Positions 12,190-25,171 of a stretch of DNA of 64,000 nt are shown here, piece after piece. How positions within the stretch are numbered: the stretch's first letter is position 1; each line of letters begins with the position of its first letter. Position numbers and translations under genes: made by a program. A model generated the notes under the pieces. The model was not told where the DNA came from, did not search any database, and was given only the letters and a program-made list of their open reading frames with translations. This stretch comes from Theropithecus gelada (Eukaryota; Chordata; Mammalia; Primates; Cercopithecidae): contig NC_037669.1 in NCBI RefSeq assembly GCF_003255815.1, forward strand, positions 126,796,765 through 126,860,764, written 5' to 3'.

Positions 12190-12450
12190 CCGGCTGGATG
12201 CAATAAGAAGCAAACTGCTGTGTAACAGAGCCTATTGAGAGGGTTGCATGGCAGGATATTGGAGCTGAGAGAGGTTTTTAGGTGACAGCCAACAAGAAAA
12301 CTAGACCTCAGTCACAGAGCCACAAGAAGAAACATTCTGCTAACAACCATGTGAGCTTGAAAGAAGACAGGAGCCTCAGATGAGATCAAAGCCCTACTGA
12401 AATCTTGCTTTCACCTTGGTGAGAGCCAACTAATATGTATTCAAATCATG
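12190..12450 (+). mobile_element. MLT1-like LTR fragment, plus (tentative)
   Basis: GTGACAGCCAACAAGAAAACTAGACCTCAGTCA and AACATTCTGCTAACAACCATGTGAGCTTG resemble the internal part of an MLT1-class LTR (AGCCAGCAAGGAAACAG..., CTGCCAACAACC). It is strongly diverged and no ends are identified. Confidence 0.45.
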
Positions 12451-15400
12451 TCTCACAAAAAACGTGAGATAGTAAGTTTATGTTGACTTGAGATGTGAAA
12501 TTTATGGTAATTTATTTTAAAGCAATCAAAAGCTAATTAATGATCTGAAATGAAACACATTCTATATGCACATATTTTTCTTCATAATTGATGCATTATC
12601 TATCAATAATAGATATTTTAATGATTAGATAGCATTGTTACAAATGTGCCATCTCGGTCTCAGACACTTGAGAATCAAGCAATACATTAAATATTTTTAT
12701 CTCAAATTTTATTTTCAAAAAGAAAAATATATTGCGTATTTGTGTTAACTTAAAACTACACAATAAAATGCTCAAGAGTTCTATATTTAACACTTTGGCC
12801 TTTATTCCACTCAATTTTTTATCAGATGTTATAAAACCAAAGAAAAAAGAAGCATGTATGGAGAAAGCATATAGAAGTATATATAAAGGAAAATATAGAG
12901 ATGTTAATTAACATTATAGTGGTATTCACATATACATTAAAATAACTAAGAATTAAGACTTAAAGATTCATGAGGCCAGTTAAAGTAAGACAGAAGGATG
13001 TGATTCATCATGTTACATATAAATTATTTTTAAAGCATGACGCGAGAATTAAATGAATAATAATATGAAGTAAATATCAAATTGAAAACAATTTTTGGAC
13101 ATTTTTGGCCACTGTGTCTCAGAAAGTAGAAACAATATAGAATCTTTCCTTCTAGTTAAGTAATTGAATACATGGACCACATAAGCTTCAAGAGAAAAAC
13201 AATATTCTCCAGTGTGTTTCTTTAAGAAATAATTAGATAAAATATGAAATTGCCTCACCTATTCTCAGAGAACAGCTCTATGATACATATATGTTGAGTT
13301 GACTGAGCTGAACACCATATGGAGGACTTACTATTTATTTATTAATGCTTTTTTTTTTTTTTTTTTCCTTTGAGACCCTATGGTGAGTACAGCTTAAGTC
13401 CCTGACACGGAAAGGTGTTGAAAAAGCCACTCACCCCACATTTGCCTTTTGTCCTAACAAGAGAGTTCATCTGTACATTGAGGCACAGAGACATTTTATA
13501 GCTCCTTATTTAATGACTCAAAGCTCTCACTAACCAGAACAATGAGGTCCTATTATTACAACATATTAACATATCTTCATCTTCCAAAAGTTCTGCATAA
13601 TTATATTTCTACAAAATTGCGTATACAATTTGAACTTCATTCCTAAATTGATTTTTTGGGGGGAACAGGTGTTATTTTTTTCTAAAGCAGTGTTACATAT
13701 TTTTTATTTCATCTTTAACTTTATTGCCTGCAGTTCAGAGATTATTGGTGATAACTATGCAGATCATTATAAAGTTTCACAATTTAATATAATTTTGAAA
13801 GAGCATTGCATTGAGATTATGAATTTTTAGCATTATCTTAAATATAATAATGAACATATATGAAAGGATGATGTACAATTACATATTTGATATTTCAACT
13901 TATCAATTCATTTTCAAGTCCTAAATTTTCCTTAATAATTTTTGGTCAGAGACATAAATATGCATTATATTTTTCTATATTAATTGTATTTTTTTCTATT
14001 TTATTGGTTTTAATGAATACTATGCAAATTACAGTACTTTGTTGTATTAACTACCTTTTGTGTCCTCTTTTACAACCCTTGATTTCATGTGTTTTTGCCC
14101 TAAATACAGCATTATCTCAAGGAAAGACTCTTATAATCAAACTGTAAAATATTTGCTTTTACATTTCACATGTCAGAGTTTAAATAAATAAATATGTCGT
14201 GAGAAAATGTGTGAAAGCTGGGAGTTCTTCTCTCCTGATAATAGAAGATGAAGATTCTCTTAGCTGGGAGAGTGAAAAGAATTAATTAGAAATCAAGAGT
14301 TATACTCTCTTGAACTTCTATGTATCTTAAAGAAGAGACTTTTAAATTTAAATTTTATCGTAGCAGAGGAGAAGATACATATTGAAAACAAAAGTGTGTT
14401 TGAAGGATCCAAGAGAAGAGGGCCAATGTATTGCTGTTACGAAGGAGGAACTAAAGTGTATAGCATACAAGCAGTAGTTGAGGACATGGCTCCACTTGTT
14501 ATTTGGGCAGAAATTCTTGGCCCCATATTCCCTCGCCAAGTTTTCCTAGGTTCACTTTGACTGAGAAGCAACCAAATGACTCTCATAAGGTCAGGAGAGA
14601 TATAGAAGTAGCCAATGGAAAGGGATAGGCCTAAGAGAGCTTCATGTATGGTTTAAAAGAGAAGCTGCAATGATCTACTAATAGAGACTTTCTGAAAGCA
14701 TAAATGTATTAGAAAAATCAGCACACACAGGTTAAAAACAACTCTGGTAAGTGGGCTGGATGCCTGGATTGACTGAGGAAACTTGAAAAGACTTCACTAA
14801 AATTGACAGATTAGGTTTCTGGTATCAGGGGAGTGAATCTCAAAATAGGAATTAAATTCAGACATAAACAAACCGATTATATATATATGTATATATAGCC
14901 TTTCTTAAACTCAGAGAGACAAATATATATCTATATATACTTTTACATGTATATTCACTTATATAAATGCAACTATTTTTCATTTTTCAATTACCAAAAA
15001 GGAGATATGTATGTTAGTTGATCTATGTGTCTACATAAATATGTAAATAAACACATAAATTATGCTCCAGTCATTTTGAGATCTAAGATTACAATAAATG
15101 ATACCATATAATTTATTTTTAATACAAAATGCATTTTAATAGAAAAATTTAATAAATTGACAGAAATTTGCATGGCTAATTCATCAGATGTTACTTGTCT
15201 CATAGTGTCTAGAATATCTATTTTTTTACTCCTTTTGATTTTTATTAGTTTATCTATGTCTCTATAGATCATAATTTATTTGAATATATTTTTAAATATT
15301 TCTCATCATAAATTCCATATACATATTTTGCTATTCTTAAAGTTGCTAAAATATTATTATTCATTTTCTATTTTAATCATCAGTGATAACATTTTATCTT

Positions 15401-16238
15401 TTGAGCAATTTCTTATATATGATATAAAATGAGAAAATAATTTTATTTTTCTTCACAATGTCTTTCTACAGTTTATTTCTACAATCTGAAATTTTTAGAT
15501 GCTTACTGTTTTGAATATTTAATTTTAGTGTTAATTATTTTTCCTTTACTGCCTTTTTTCAAAATTTCATTTGATGTGTTTCTAACAATTAACAGCAATT
15601 ATATTATTTTGTATGTTGTTTTGCTTTATTTGCTTATCGTCAGCCTTTTATATATTGCACAGGGAAGGTGAGATGTACATTGACTGTTTTGTTCTTTGGA
15701 AATACAGATAATAATATATTGTTACTGTTTTGGATCACTTTTTTGTTTGTTTTGGGGTTTTGTTTTTTGTTTTTACAAGCTGGTTGTATGCAAGTCTCTT
15801 CCTTTATTATTAAAATTTATACTTACCAGATTTTCACTGTGTGTATTTTTCTTCTAAGAAATTTTACCTAATAACTGATTAGCTTTTTGAATGTAGTTAT
15901 ATTTCCTTCAGCTTAAAGAAATAATTATCTAGCATTTGAAAGAATTTTGCTAGCTGCTCTTATAATTTGCTGATTAAATTTAAGTTATATCTAAACTTTA
16001 TTAACTATTTTATTCATTGAAGTTTGTCTTTCATTCCTTGTTTACTTACAATAGTAACACACGGATATAATCTTGATAATCATTATTAAGTAGTACAGAT
16101 AAAATAAATGTTACTCCTTGATTAGTCTCAATTTTCAAACCATTCTCCTCTACAGAAGGTGTTTTTTTTATAGTAAGAACTTAAGATATCTAGTTCTTTT
16201 TTCTATATATTTATAATTACACATGGGCATATTCACAT

Positions 16239-16239
<1 letters not shown>
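12451..16239. other. Long AT-rich stretch, no element recognised
   Basis: Almost 3.8 kb of AT-rich DNA. It includes a T18 run at about 13349-13366 and TATA-type simple sequence at about 14877-14960. Open frames remain at or below 86 codons and look random. Very old repeats may be hidden but I cannot support any. Confidence 0.5.

Positions 16240-16278
<39 letters not shown>
16240..16278. repeat. (CA)n microsatellite
   Basis: About 19 uninterrupted CA units. Confidence 0.96.
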
Positions 16279-16280
<2 letters not shown>

Positions 16281-16701
16281 GAGTTTTGATTTGTCAGTTT
16301 TTCCCATAAATGAGATAAAGCAATAAAATGTCCGTCTTCCTTTTGCCAGTTAACATGTCTTTAAATTTTTTTATGTGATTTTACAAGGTTTTACACATTT
16401 TTTAAAGTATTGACTTATACTTTCTGGTGTGGATATAAAACAGCTCAATATTGGTAAGCATTCAGTTACCTTTATTTTTTTACTTTATAAATGATTATGC
16501 AAAGCATATCTTTTGACTAGGTTTGTTTTTCATCTCCAGGCATCTGTCTTGTTCACAAGTATTATCTCAACATGCAACGCAGCGACCAACGACAGTAAGT
16601 GCAACAGAGTGTATGTAAATTATCAAAACCTTTGGAGTAGTTATAAGCAATAACAAAACGTTTATATGAATTTGACACTTGCTATGTACAAACTATTAAC
16701 C

Positions 16702-16862
16702 AGGCCTGGAATGGTAGCTGGTGCCTGTAATCCCAGCTACTTGGGAGGCTGAGGCAGGAGGATCGTTTGCGCCTAGAAGTTTCAGGCCACAGTAAGCTAT
16801 GATCACACCACTGCACTCCAAACTGGGTGACAGAGTGAGGATCCATTAAAAAAAAAAAAAAA
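16702..16862 (+). mobile_element. Free left Alu monomer (FLAM)
   Basis: A single monomer: GCCTGGAATGGTAGCTGGTGCCTGTAATCCCAGCTACTTGG..., then directly GAGGCAGGAGGATCG, a CACTGCACTCCA motif and a GTGACAGAGTGAG end, followed by an A run at 16847-16862. It lacks the CACTTTGGGAGG left-arm/right-arm layout of a dimeric Alu and keeps the 7SL-like order, so it is a free monomer that predates dimeric Alus. Confidence 0.75.
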
Positions 16863-18033
16863 ATCAATGGTGCTACAGAGATTCCAATGGAAAGCACCCT
16901 AAGATCGTTGAATGATGTAGTTGTTTTCTGTTTGACAATAACATGATAGAAATGGATACTATGTAATCATGTTTTTAAAAACAACTTGAGTTCTTGAAGC
17001 ACATAATTTTTCTTCAAAATAGAGGAAAACAATTCATTTTTTGAAGTTTCATGTGTGAACCAGAATCTTTTAGCTTAAAAAAAAAAATCTAGGGTCATTT
17101 TCACATTGGCTAAAGATAAGCAGAAATTGATGAAGGGGTCAATTTTCAATAATGACAAATTATAATATAAATATTCACCATGGAAGATGGTCAAAAGGCA
17201 GAAAATATTTAAGATAAATATAATGCAGATGCTAACCGAGGAAAAAGTCATTTCCCGTTGACAGTTTTCAAGTTTTTATTTCCTAGTTTTTCCAGTTAGT
17301 GCTCTAAAATGAGTGGTTTAAGCATTTTGACAAGGAAACGTAAATTAGCTATGAACTACTGTTGGCTCTCTGGAATGACACATTTGACCCTGGGCTATGA
17401 CTAATTGGGACATATACTCATGGGCTCCAGGCAGCAGACATCTTGGCAGAGGCTCTGGAAGGCTGATGATAGTAGTAAAAGATGTGGATGAACTAGGTCT
17501 TTGAGGTGAAAAAATAAGGGAAAAGAAATCAAGATTGAAACTCATTCACATATAATCACTCCAAACTCTCTCATTTATTATTTATTAAGTTTAGCATGCC
17601 AGCATCATAGTCCTCACACTCTTTTTTTGCCTGAATGTTGCCATTTTCTGTTTTTGTTGTTGTTTTTAAGATTTCCCTTTTTCTCATTTTAGGCATATTT
17701 CAGTGGATTGGAAAGAAGAGGTGTCACAATTTGTTTGGGAGATGAATTGTGAATTATAGTTCTGCTTTTTCCATTGTAATTTTCTCAAGGTTGCATGACA
17801 TAATATTATACTTTAGTTTTCAAAAGTCTTTGACTATGTCAGCAATATCAGAGCATTCAGTCAAATCCAACCCTCTTAAATATCTAAGTTTAGAGTATAA
17901 TTAGTATGATTCTCAGTACTGTATTACAACAGATATGGGAATAATATTTTCAAGGAGACCAATCCTAATACAAGAAGAAATTACTCAACTCAAATAATAA
18001 TCTAGTCATTTTCATAGATTCATTCAGAGACTC
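16863..18033. other. Unassigned DNA
   Basis: No gene or repeat that I can support. Moderately AT-rich with ordinary short open frames. Confidence 0.45.
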
Positions 18034-18826
18034 TGTTAGTCTGCTCAGGCTGGTTTATAGTTTGAATGTTTGTCACCTCCAAATCTCGTGTTGAAATATA
18101 ATTTCCAAAATTGGAGGCAGGTCTTGGTGGGGGTGATTGACTCATGGGACAGATCCCTCTTGAGTGGTTTAGCACCATCTCCTTGGTAAAAGTGAGTTAT
18201 CCCTCAGTTCACATGAGATCTGGTTCTTTAAAAGAGTCTGGGACCTGCTGCTTCTCTTTCTCACCATGTGATGTATTGGCTTCCCTTTGCCTTCTGCCTT
18301 GTTTGTAAGCTTCCTGAGCCCCTTGCAAGAGGCAAATGCCAGCACTATGGTTCAGTACTGGTTGCAGAACCATGAGCCCATTCAACCTCTTCTCTTTGTA
18401 AGTTACCCACTCTCAGGTGTTGCTTTATGGTCATACAAATTGACTAACATAGGCTGCCATAACAGAATACCCCGAACTGAGTGTCTTAAAGCACATAAAA
18501 TTAATTTTCTCACAGTTCGGGAGCTTAGAAGTCCGATATCCATCAGAGTTGGTTTCAGGTAAGTTTTCTCTCTTTGTCTTATAGGCAGACACCTTCTGGC
18601 TATGTACTCACATGGCCTTTTCTCTATGCCTGCAGAAAGAAGGAGAAATCTCTGGTGTCTCTTCCTCTTATTATAAGGATATCGGTCCTGTTGGATTAGG
18701 GACCCATTCTTATGACCTCACTTAACCTTAATTACCTCCTTAAAGGACCTATCTTCAAATACAGTTACATTGGAGGTTACGGCTTTAGGACATAAATTGT
18801 GGGAAAACATAACTCATTCCATAACA
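18034..18826 (-). mobile_element. MLT1 LTR split by a younger LTR
   Basis: The reverse complement of an MLT1 LTR begins TGTTAGTCTGCTCAGGC (18034-18050) and resumes at 18455 with TGCCATAACAGAATACC, continuing through ACTTAACCTTAATTACCTCC to CATTCCATAACA at 18826. Removing 18051-18454 restores a continuous consensus-like sequence. TG...CA ends fit an LTR. Confidence 0.88.
18051..18449 (+). mobile_element. MST-type (MaLR) solo LTR nested in MLT1
   Basis: A 399-bp unit, TGGTTTATAG...GACTAACA, inserted in the MLT1 LTR and flanked by CAGGC (18046-18050) and TAGGC (18450-18454), a 5-bp duplication with one later change. Internal landmarks include CTTGAGTGGTTTAGCACCATC, GTAAGCTTCCTGAG and GCAGAACCATGAGCC, typical of MST/THE1-type LTRs. 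Confidence 0.85.
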
Positions 18827-19621
18827 GAGATGATACTAAAAATATTTCACAATTAATAGATCATGACACCAACCACTCACAATGGGAAACAATAATGACC
18901 ACAACAGTGTCATAAAAACCTCAGTAAAGTCTCTATAAACTGATTTTTATTCTAATTAGAATTAGTTTATTAACATTTGGTCTTATTAAACCATACATTA
19001 AGTCTGTTCAATATCAGTATAATTATACCCACATTAACTCCTTGAAGGTAATATTTACTTCCACAAACTTAAAACTTACCAAGTAAAACACACAAAAAAG
19101 TCTGTATAGGATAATAGTAATAACTATAATGCCTCTCAGCTGGATGCTACTATAATCTAGAACTAATAGTTATAGTCATCAAAATTATTATTCTTGGCTA
19201 AAGATTAAAAACGATTCTGTATATGCTCTAAATGCAATGCCCACCATAAGAAAACTACAATTGATTTTCATTACCTGAACATCCAACTTTATAACTAAAA
19301 AGTAACATTTTCCTGTGACTGATATAGCTTACACTAATACTGTCCTTTAGAACAGGCTTTATAATTTTTCTTTTCTTGGGATTAAAGTTATCAATTCATC
19401 AATGTGTTTTCTATTTAAGTTTTTAAAAAATGTGTTAACATTTATTTGCAAGATTAAGAAGCATATTTAAAAAAAAAACAAAAAAATTCATGCAAATGCT
19501 TAAATATCTTTTTCTACTTTAACATAGTGATGTTGCAGCTGACAGTGTTAACATTGTATCTCCAAAAATTGAGTCACAGTTTCCATAAATCCTAATTGGT
19601 AATGCTTTCCTATTCAGAAGA
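18827..19621. other. Unassigned AT-rich DNA
   Basis: No recognised element or gene in these roughly 800 bases. Confidence 0.45.
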
Positions 19622-19795
19622 AGTTTTTTTTTCTTCTTCTTTTTTTAGAGGGAATCTCACTCTGTTGTCCATCCTGGAGCGCAGTGGCACAATCTCTGCT
19701 CACTGCAACCTCCACTTGCCTCATTCAAGAGATTCTCCTGCCTCAGTCTCCCAAGTAGCTTGGATTACAGACGCATGCCACTGCAACCAGCTAAT

Positions 19796-19851
<56 letters not shown>

Positions 19852-19973
19852 GTAGGGACGGAGTTGCACCATGTTCCCTAGGCTGGTCCCAAACTCCTAA
19901 GATCAAGGAATCCACAGGCCTTGGCCTCCTAAAAGTGCTAAGATTACAGGCATGAGCCACCGTGCCTGGTCTC
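19622..19973 (-). mobile_element. Alu (minus) carrying a (GT)n expansion
   Basis: TTTTTAGAGGGAATCTCACTCTG... through CACTGCAACCTCCAC to CATGAGCCACCGTGCCTGG is an antisense dimeric Alu. The T-rich stretch between the arms has become a (GT)24-like repeat at 19800-19847. The next element, the L1, begins directly at its edge. Confidence 0.93.
19800..19847. repeat. (GT)n microsatellite inside Alu
   Basis: About 24 GT units replacing the middle A-rich linker of the Alu; likely length-polymorphic. Confidence 0.96.
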
Positions 19974-19983
19974 GGAAGATTTT

Positions 19984-20018
<35 letters not shown>

Positions 20019-20219
20019 TTATACTTTAAGTTCTGGGGTACATGTGCACAACGTGCAGGTTTGTTACATATGTACACATGTGCCATGTTGGTGTGCTGCA
20101 CCCATTAACTTGTCATTTACATGAGGTATATCTCCTAATGCTATCCCTCTCCCCTCCCACCTACCCACAATAGGCCCCAGTGTGTGATGTTCTCCTTCCT
20201 GTGTCCAAGTGATTTCATT

Positions 20220-23200
20220 GTTCAATTCCCACCTGTAAGTGAGAACATGCAGTGTTTGATTTTCTGTTCTTACAATAGTTTACTGAGAATGATGGTTTCC
20301 AGCTGCATCCATGTCCCTACAAGGACACAAACTCATCCTTTTTGTGGCTGCATAGTATTCCATGGTATATATGTGCCACATTTTCTTAATCCAGTCTGTC
20401 ACTGATGGACATTTGGGTTGATTCCAAGTCTTTGCTATTGTGAATAGTGCCACAATAAACATACATGTGCATGTGTCTTTATAGCAGCATGATTTATAAT
20501 CCCTTGGGCATATCCCCAGTAATAGGATGGCTGGGTCAAATGGTGTTTCTAGTTCTAGATCCTTGAGGAATTGCCATACTGTTTTCCACAATGGTTGAAC
20601 TAGTTTACAATCCCACCAGCAGTGTAAAAGTGTTCCTATTTCTCCACATCCTCTCCAGCACCTGTTGTTTCCTGATTTTTTGAGGATTGCCATTCTAACT
20701 GGTGTGAGATGGTATGTCATTGTGGTTTTGATTTGCATTTCTCTGATGGCCAATGATGGTGAGCATTTTTTCATGTGTCTGTTGGCTGTATAAATGTCTT
20801 CTTTTGAGAAATGTCTGTTCATATCCTTTGCCCACTTTTTGATGTGGTTGTTTGTTTTTTTTCTTGGAAATTTGTTTGAGTTCTTTGTTGGTTCTGGATA
20901 TTAGCCCTTTGTCAAATGAGTAGATTGGAAAAACTTTCTCTCATTCTGTAGGTTGCCTGTTCACTCTGATGGTAGTTTCTTTTGCTGTGCAGAAGCTCTT
21001 TAGTTTAATTAGATCCCATTTGTCAATTTTGGCTTTTGTTGCCATTGCTTTTGGTGTTTTAGACACGAAGTCCTTGCCCATGCCTATGTCCTGAATGGTA
21101 TTACCTAGGTTTTCTTCTAGGATTTTTATGGCTTTAAGTGTAACATTTAAGTCCCTAATCCATCTTGAATTAATTTTCATATAAAGAGTAAGGAAAGGAT
21201 CCAGTTTCAGCTTTCTACTTATGGCTAGTCAATTTTCCCAGCACCATTTATGAGATAGGGAATCCTTTCCCCATTTCTTGTTTCTGTCAGGTTTGTGAAA
21301 GATCAGATGGCTGTAGATGTGTGGTATTATTTCTGAGGGCTCTTTTCTGTTCCATTGTTCTATATGTCTGTTTTGGTACCATTACCATGCTGTTTTGATT
21401 ACTGTAGCCTTGTAGTATAGTTTGAAGTCAGGTAACGTGATGCCTCCAGCTTTGTTCTTTTGGCTTAGGATTGTCTTGGCAATGTGGACTCTTTTGGTTC
21501 CATATGAACTTTAAAGCTGTTTTGTTGTTGTTGTTGTTGTTTTTTCCAATTCTGTGAAGAAACTCATTGGTAGCTTGATGGGGATGGCACTGAATCTATA
21601 AATTACCTTGGGCAGTATGGCCATTTTCATGATATTGATTCTTCCTATCCATGAGCATGGTATGTTCTTCCACTTGTTTGTATCCTCTTTTATTTCACTG
21701 AGCTGTGATTTTTAGTTATCCTTGAAGAGGTCTTTCACATCCATTGTAAGTTGGATTCCTAGGTATTTTACTCTCTTTGAAGCTATTGTGAATGGGAGTT
21801 CATTCATGATTTGGCTCTCTGTTTGTCTGTTACTGGTTTATAAGGATGCTTGTGATTTTTGCACATTGATTTGCATCCTGAGAAATTGCTGAAGTAGCTT
21901 ATCAGCTTAAGGAGATTTTGGGCTGAGACGATGGGGTTTTCTAAATATACAGTCATGTCATCTGCAAACAGGGACAATTTGACTTCTTCTTTTCCCAATT
22001 GAATATCCTTTATTTCTGTCTCTTGCCTGATTGCCCTAGCCAGAACTTCCAACATTATATTGAATAGGAGTGGTAAGAGAGGGCATCCCTGTCTTGTGCC
22101 AGTTTTCAAAAGGAATGCTTCCAGTTTTTGCCCATTCAATATGATATTGGCTGTGGGTTTGTCATAAATAGCTCTTATTATTTTGAGATACGTTCCATCA
22201 ATACAGAATTTATTAAGAGTTTTTAGCATGAAGGGCTGTTGAATTTTGTCAAACGTCTTTTCTGCATCTGTCAAGTTAATCATGTGATTTTTGTCTTTGG
22301 TTCTGTTTATATGCTGGATTACTTTTATTGATTTGCATATGTTGAACCAGCCTTGCATCCCAGGGATGAAGCCCACTTGATCATGGTGGATAAGCTTTTT
22401 GATGTGCTGCTGGATTCAGTTTGCCAGTATTTTATTGAGGATGTTTGCAGCGATGTTCATCAGGGATATTGGTCTAAAATTCTCTTTTTTGTTGTGTCTC
22501 TTCCAGGCTTTGGTATCAGGATGATGCTGGCCTCATCAAATGAGTTAGGGAGGGTTCCCTCTTTTTCTATTGACTGGAATAGTTTTAGAAGGAAACATAC
22601 CAGCACCTCCTTGTACCTCTGGTAGCATTTGGTTGTGAATTTGTCTGGTCCTGTACTTTTTTTGGTTGATAGGCTATTAATTATTGCCTCAGTTTCAGAG
22701 CCTGCTATTGTTCTATTCAGGGATTCAACTTCTTCCTGGTTTAGTCTTTGGCGAGTGTATGTGTCCAGGAATTTATCCATTTCTTCTAGGTTTTCTAGTT
22801 TATTTGTGTAGAGGTGTTTATAGTATCCTTTGATGGTAGTTTGCATTTCTGTGCGGTCATTGGTAATATTCCCTTTATCATTTTTTATTGCATCTATTTG
22901 ATTTTTCTCTCTTCTCTTCTCCATTATTCTTGCTAGTGGTCTGTCAATTTTGTTGATCTTTTCAAAAAACCAGCTCCTAGATTCATTGATTTTTTGGAGG
23001 GTTTTTTGTGTCTCTATCTCCTTCAGTTCTGCTCTGATCTTAGTTATGTCTTGCCTTCTGCTGGCTTTTGAATTCGTTTGCTCTTGCTTCTCTAGTTCTT
23101 TTAATTGTGATGTTAGTGTGTCATTTTTAGATCTTTCCTGCTTTCTCTTGTCGCGACTTAGTGCTATAAATTTCCCTCTACAGACTGCTTTAAATGTGTC

Positions 23201-24068
23201 CCAGAGATTCTGGGATGTTGTATCTCTCTTCTCATTGGTTTCAAAGAACATCTTTCTTTCTGCCTTCATTTCGTTATGTACCCAGTAGTCATTCAGGAGC
23301 AGGTTGTTCAGTTTCCATGTAGTTGAGCGGTTTTGATTGAGTGTCTTAGTCCTGAGTTCTAGTTTGATTGCACTGTGGTCTGAGAGACAGTTTGTTATAA
23401 TTTCTGTTCTTGTACATTTGCTGAGGAGTGCTCTACGTCCAACTATGTGGTCAATTTTGGAATAAGTGAGATGTGGTGCTGAGAGGAATGTACATTCTGT
23501 TGATTTGGGGTGGAGAGTTCTGTAGATGTCTATTAGATCCACTTGGTGCAGAGTTGAGTTCAATTCCTGAATATCCTTGTTAACTTTCTGTCTTGTTGAT
23601 CTGTCTAATGTTGACAGTGGGGTGTTAAAGTCTCCCATTATTATTGTATGGGAGTCTAAGTCTCTTTGTAAGTCTCTAAGGACTTGCTTTATGAATCTGG
23701 GTCCTCCTGTATTGGTTGCATATATATTTATGATAGTTAGCTCTTCTTGTTGAATTGATCCCTTTACAATTATGTAATGGCCTTGTCTCTTTTGATCTTC
23801 AATGGTTTAAAATCTGTTTTATCAGAGACTAGGATTGCAATCCCAGCCTTTTTTTGTTTGTTTGTTTTCCATTTGCTTGGTAGATCTTCCTCCATCCCTT
23901 TATTTTGAGCCTATGTGTGTCTCTGTATGTGAGATAGGTCTCCTGAATACAGCAAATTGATCAGTCTTGACTCTTTATTGAACTTGTCAGTCTGTGTCTT
24001 TTAATTGGACTGTTTAGTTCATTTACATTTAAGGTTAATATTGTTATGTATGAACCTGATCCTGTTAT
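20220..24068 (-). pseudogene. L1 ORF2, multiply broken
   Basis: The expected ATG at 24068-24066 reads ATA, so the start codon is lost. A 4-bp deletion near 23785 shifts the endonuclease frame. The longest remaining frame (23638-22460, 392 codons) opens at GDFN of the endonuclease and passes the SDHSAI motif and linker into the RT N-terminus. The RT core with FADD (LFADDMTVY) lies in 22376-21804 in another frame. A GTT-rich insertion (about 21521-21543) breaks the region after RT. The C-terminal segment is in 20822-20280. Both enzymatic domains are recognisable but the gene is dead. Confidence 0.93.
21521..21543. repeat. (GTT)n expansion within L1 ORF2
   Basis: A run of GTT triplets expanded from the T-rich stretch preceding TTTTTTCCAATTCTG. 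The equivalent place in the first L1 (about 705) lacks it. Confidence 0.85.
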
Positions 24069-24131
24069 TATGATATTAGCTGGTTATTTTGCTCATTAGT
24101 TGATGCAGTGTCTTCCTAGCATCAATGGTCG

Positions 24132-25171
24132 TTACATTTTGGCATGTTTTTGCAATGGCTGGTACTGGTTTTTCGCTTCCATGTTTCGTGCTTCCTTCAG
24201 GATCTCTTGTAGAACAGGCCTTGCAGTGACAAAATCTCTAAGCATTTGCTTGTCTGTAAAATATTTTATTTCTCCTTCACTTATGAAACTTAGTTTGGTT
24301 GGATATGAAATTCCGGGTTGAAAATCCGGAAAATTTTGGTTTTAAAATTCTTTTCTTTAAGAATGTTGAATATTGGTGCCCACTCTCGTCCAGCTTGTAG
24401 AGTTTCTGCCGAGAGATCTGCTGTTAGTCTGATGGGCTTCCCTTTGTGGGTAACCTGACCTTTCTCTCTGGCTGCCCTTAACGTTTTTTCCTTCATTTCA
24501 ACTTTGGTGAATCTGTCAATTATGTGTCTTGGAGTTGTTCTTCTCGGGAAGTATCTTTGTGGCATTCTCTGTATTTCTTGAATTTGAATGTTGGCCTGCC
24601 TTGCTAGGTTGGTGAAGTTCTCCTGGATAATATCCTACAGAGTGTTTTCCAACTTGGTTCCATTCTCTTTGTCACTTTCAGGCACAACAATCAGACATAG
24701 ATTTGGTCTTTTCACATAATCCCATATTTCTTGGAGGCTTTGTTCATTTATTTTTACTCTTTTTTCTCTAAACTTCTCTTCTCACTTGATTTCATTCATT
24801 TGATCTTCAATCACTGATAGTATTTCTTCCAGTTGATCAAGTCAGTTACTGAAGCTTGTGCAATTGTCACATAGTTATCGTGTCATGGTTTTCATCTCTA
24901 TCAGTTTGTTTATGGACTTCTCTGCATTGGTTATTCTAGTTATCCATTCTTCCATTCTTTCTTCAAGGTTTTTCGATCCTTTGCGCTGGGTACCTAGCTC
25001 CTCCTTAAGCTCTGAGAAGTTTGATCGACTGAAGCTTTCTTCTCTCAACTCTTCAAAGTCATTCTCCATCCAGCTTTGTTCCGTTGCTGGCAATGAGCTG
25101 TGTTCCTTTGGAGGGGAAGATGTGCTCTGATTTTTTGAATTTCCAGCTTTTTCGCACTGCTTTTTCCCCAT
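24132..25171 (-). pseudogene. L1 ORF1, broken
   Basis: The ATG at 25171 (MGKKQCEKAGNSKNQS) opens the N-terminal and coiled-coil part until a stop near 24875. The C-terminal/RRM half survives in pieces such as 24565-24290. An insertion of roughly 20 bases near 24315-24340 duplicates the local TTCCGG/AAAATT sequence and disrupts the frame. The terminal AAAATGTAA is at 24140-24132. Confidence 0.9.

Noticed and set aside
13349..13366. T18 run as the tail of an antisense Alu or processed gene
   Set aside because: The adjacent sequence (CCTTTGAGACCCTATGG...) does not continue as Alu or any recognised transcript.
16702..16862. 7SL RNA gene or tRNA-like gene
   Set aside because: FLAM-type retroposon with an A tail; it lacks the 7SL S domain and shows CpG decay. 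No tRNA with a cloverleaf was found anywhere in the window.
19596..19955. 119-codon frame with a Cys-Val run
   Set aside because: Alu antisense plus the (GT)n microsatellite read as CVCVCV.
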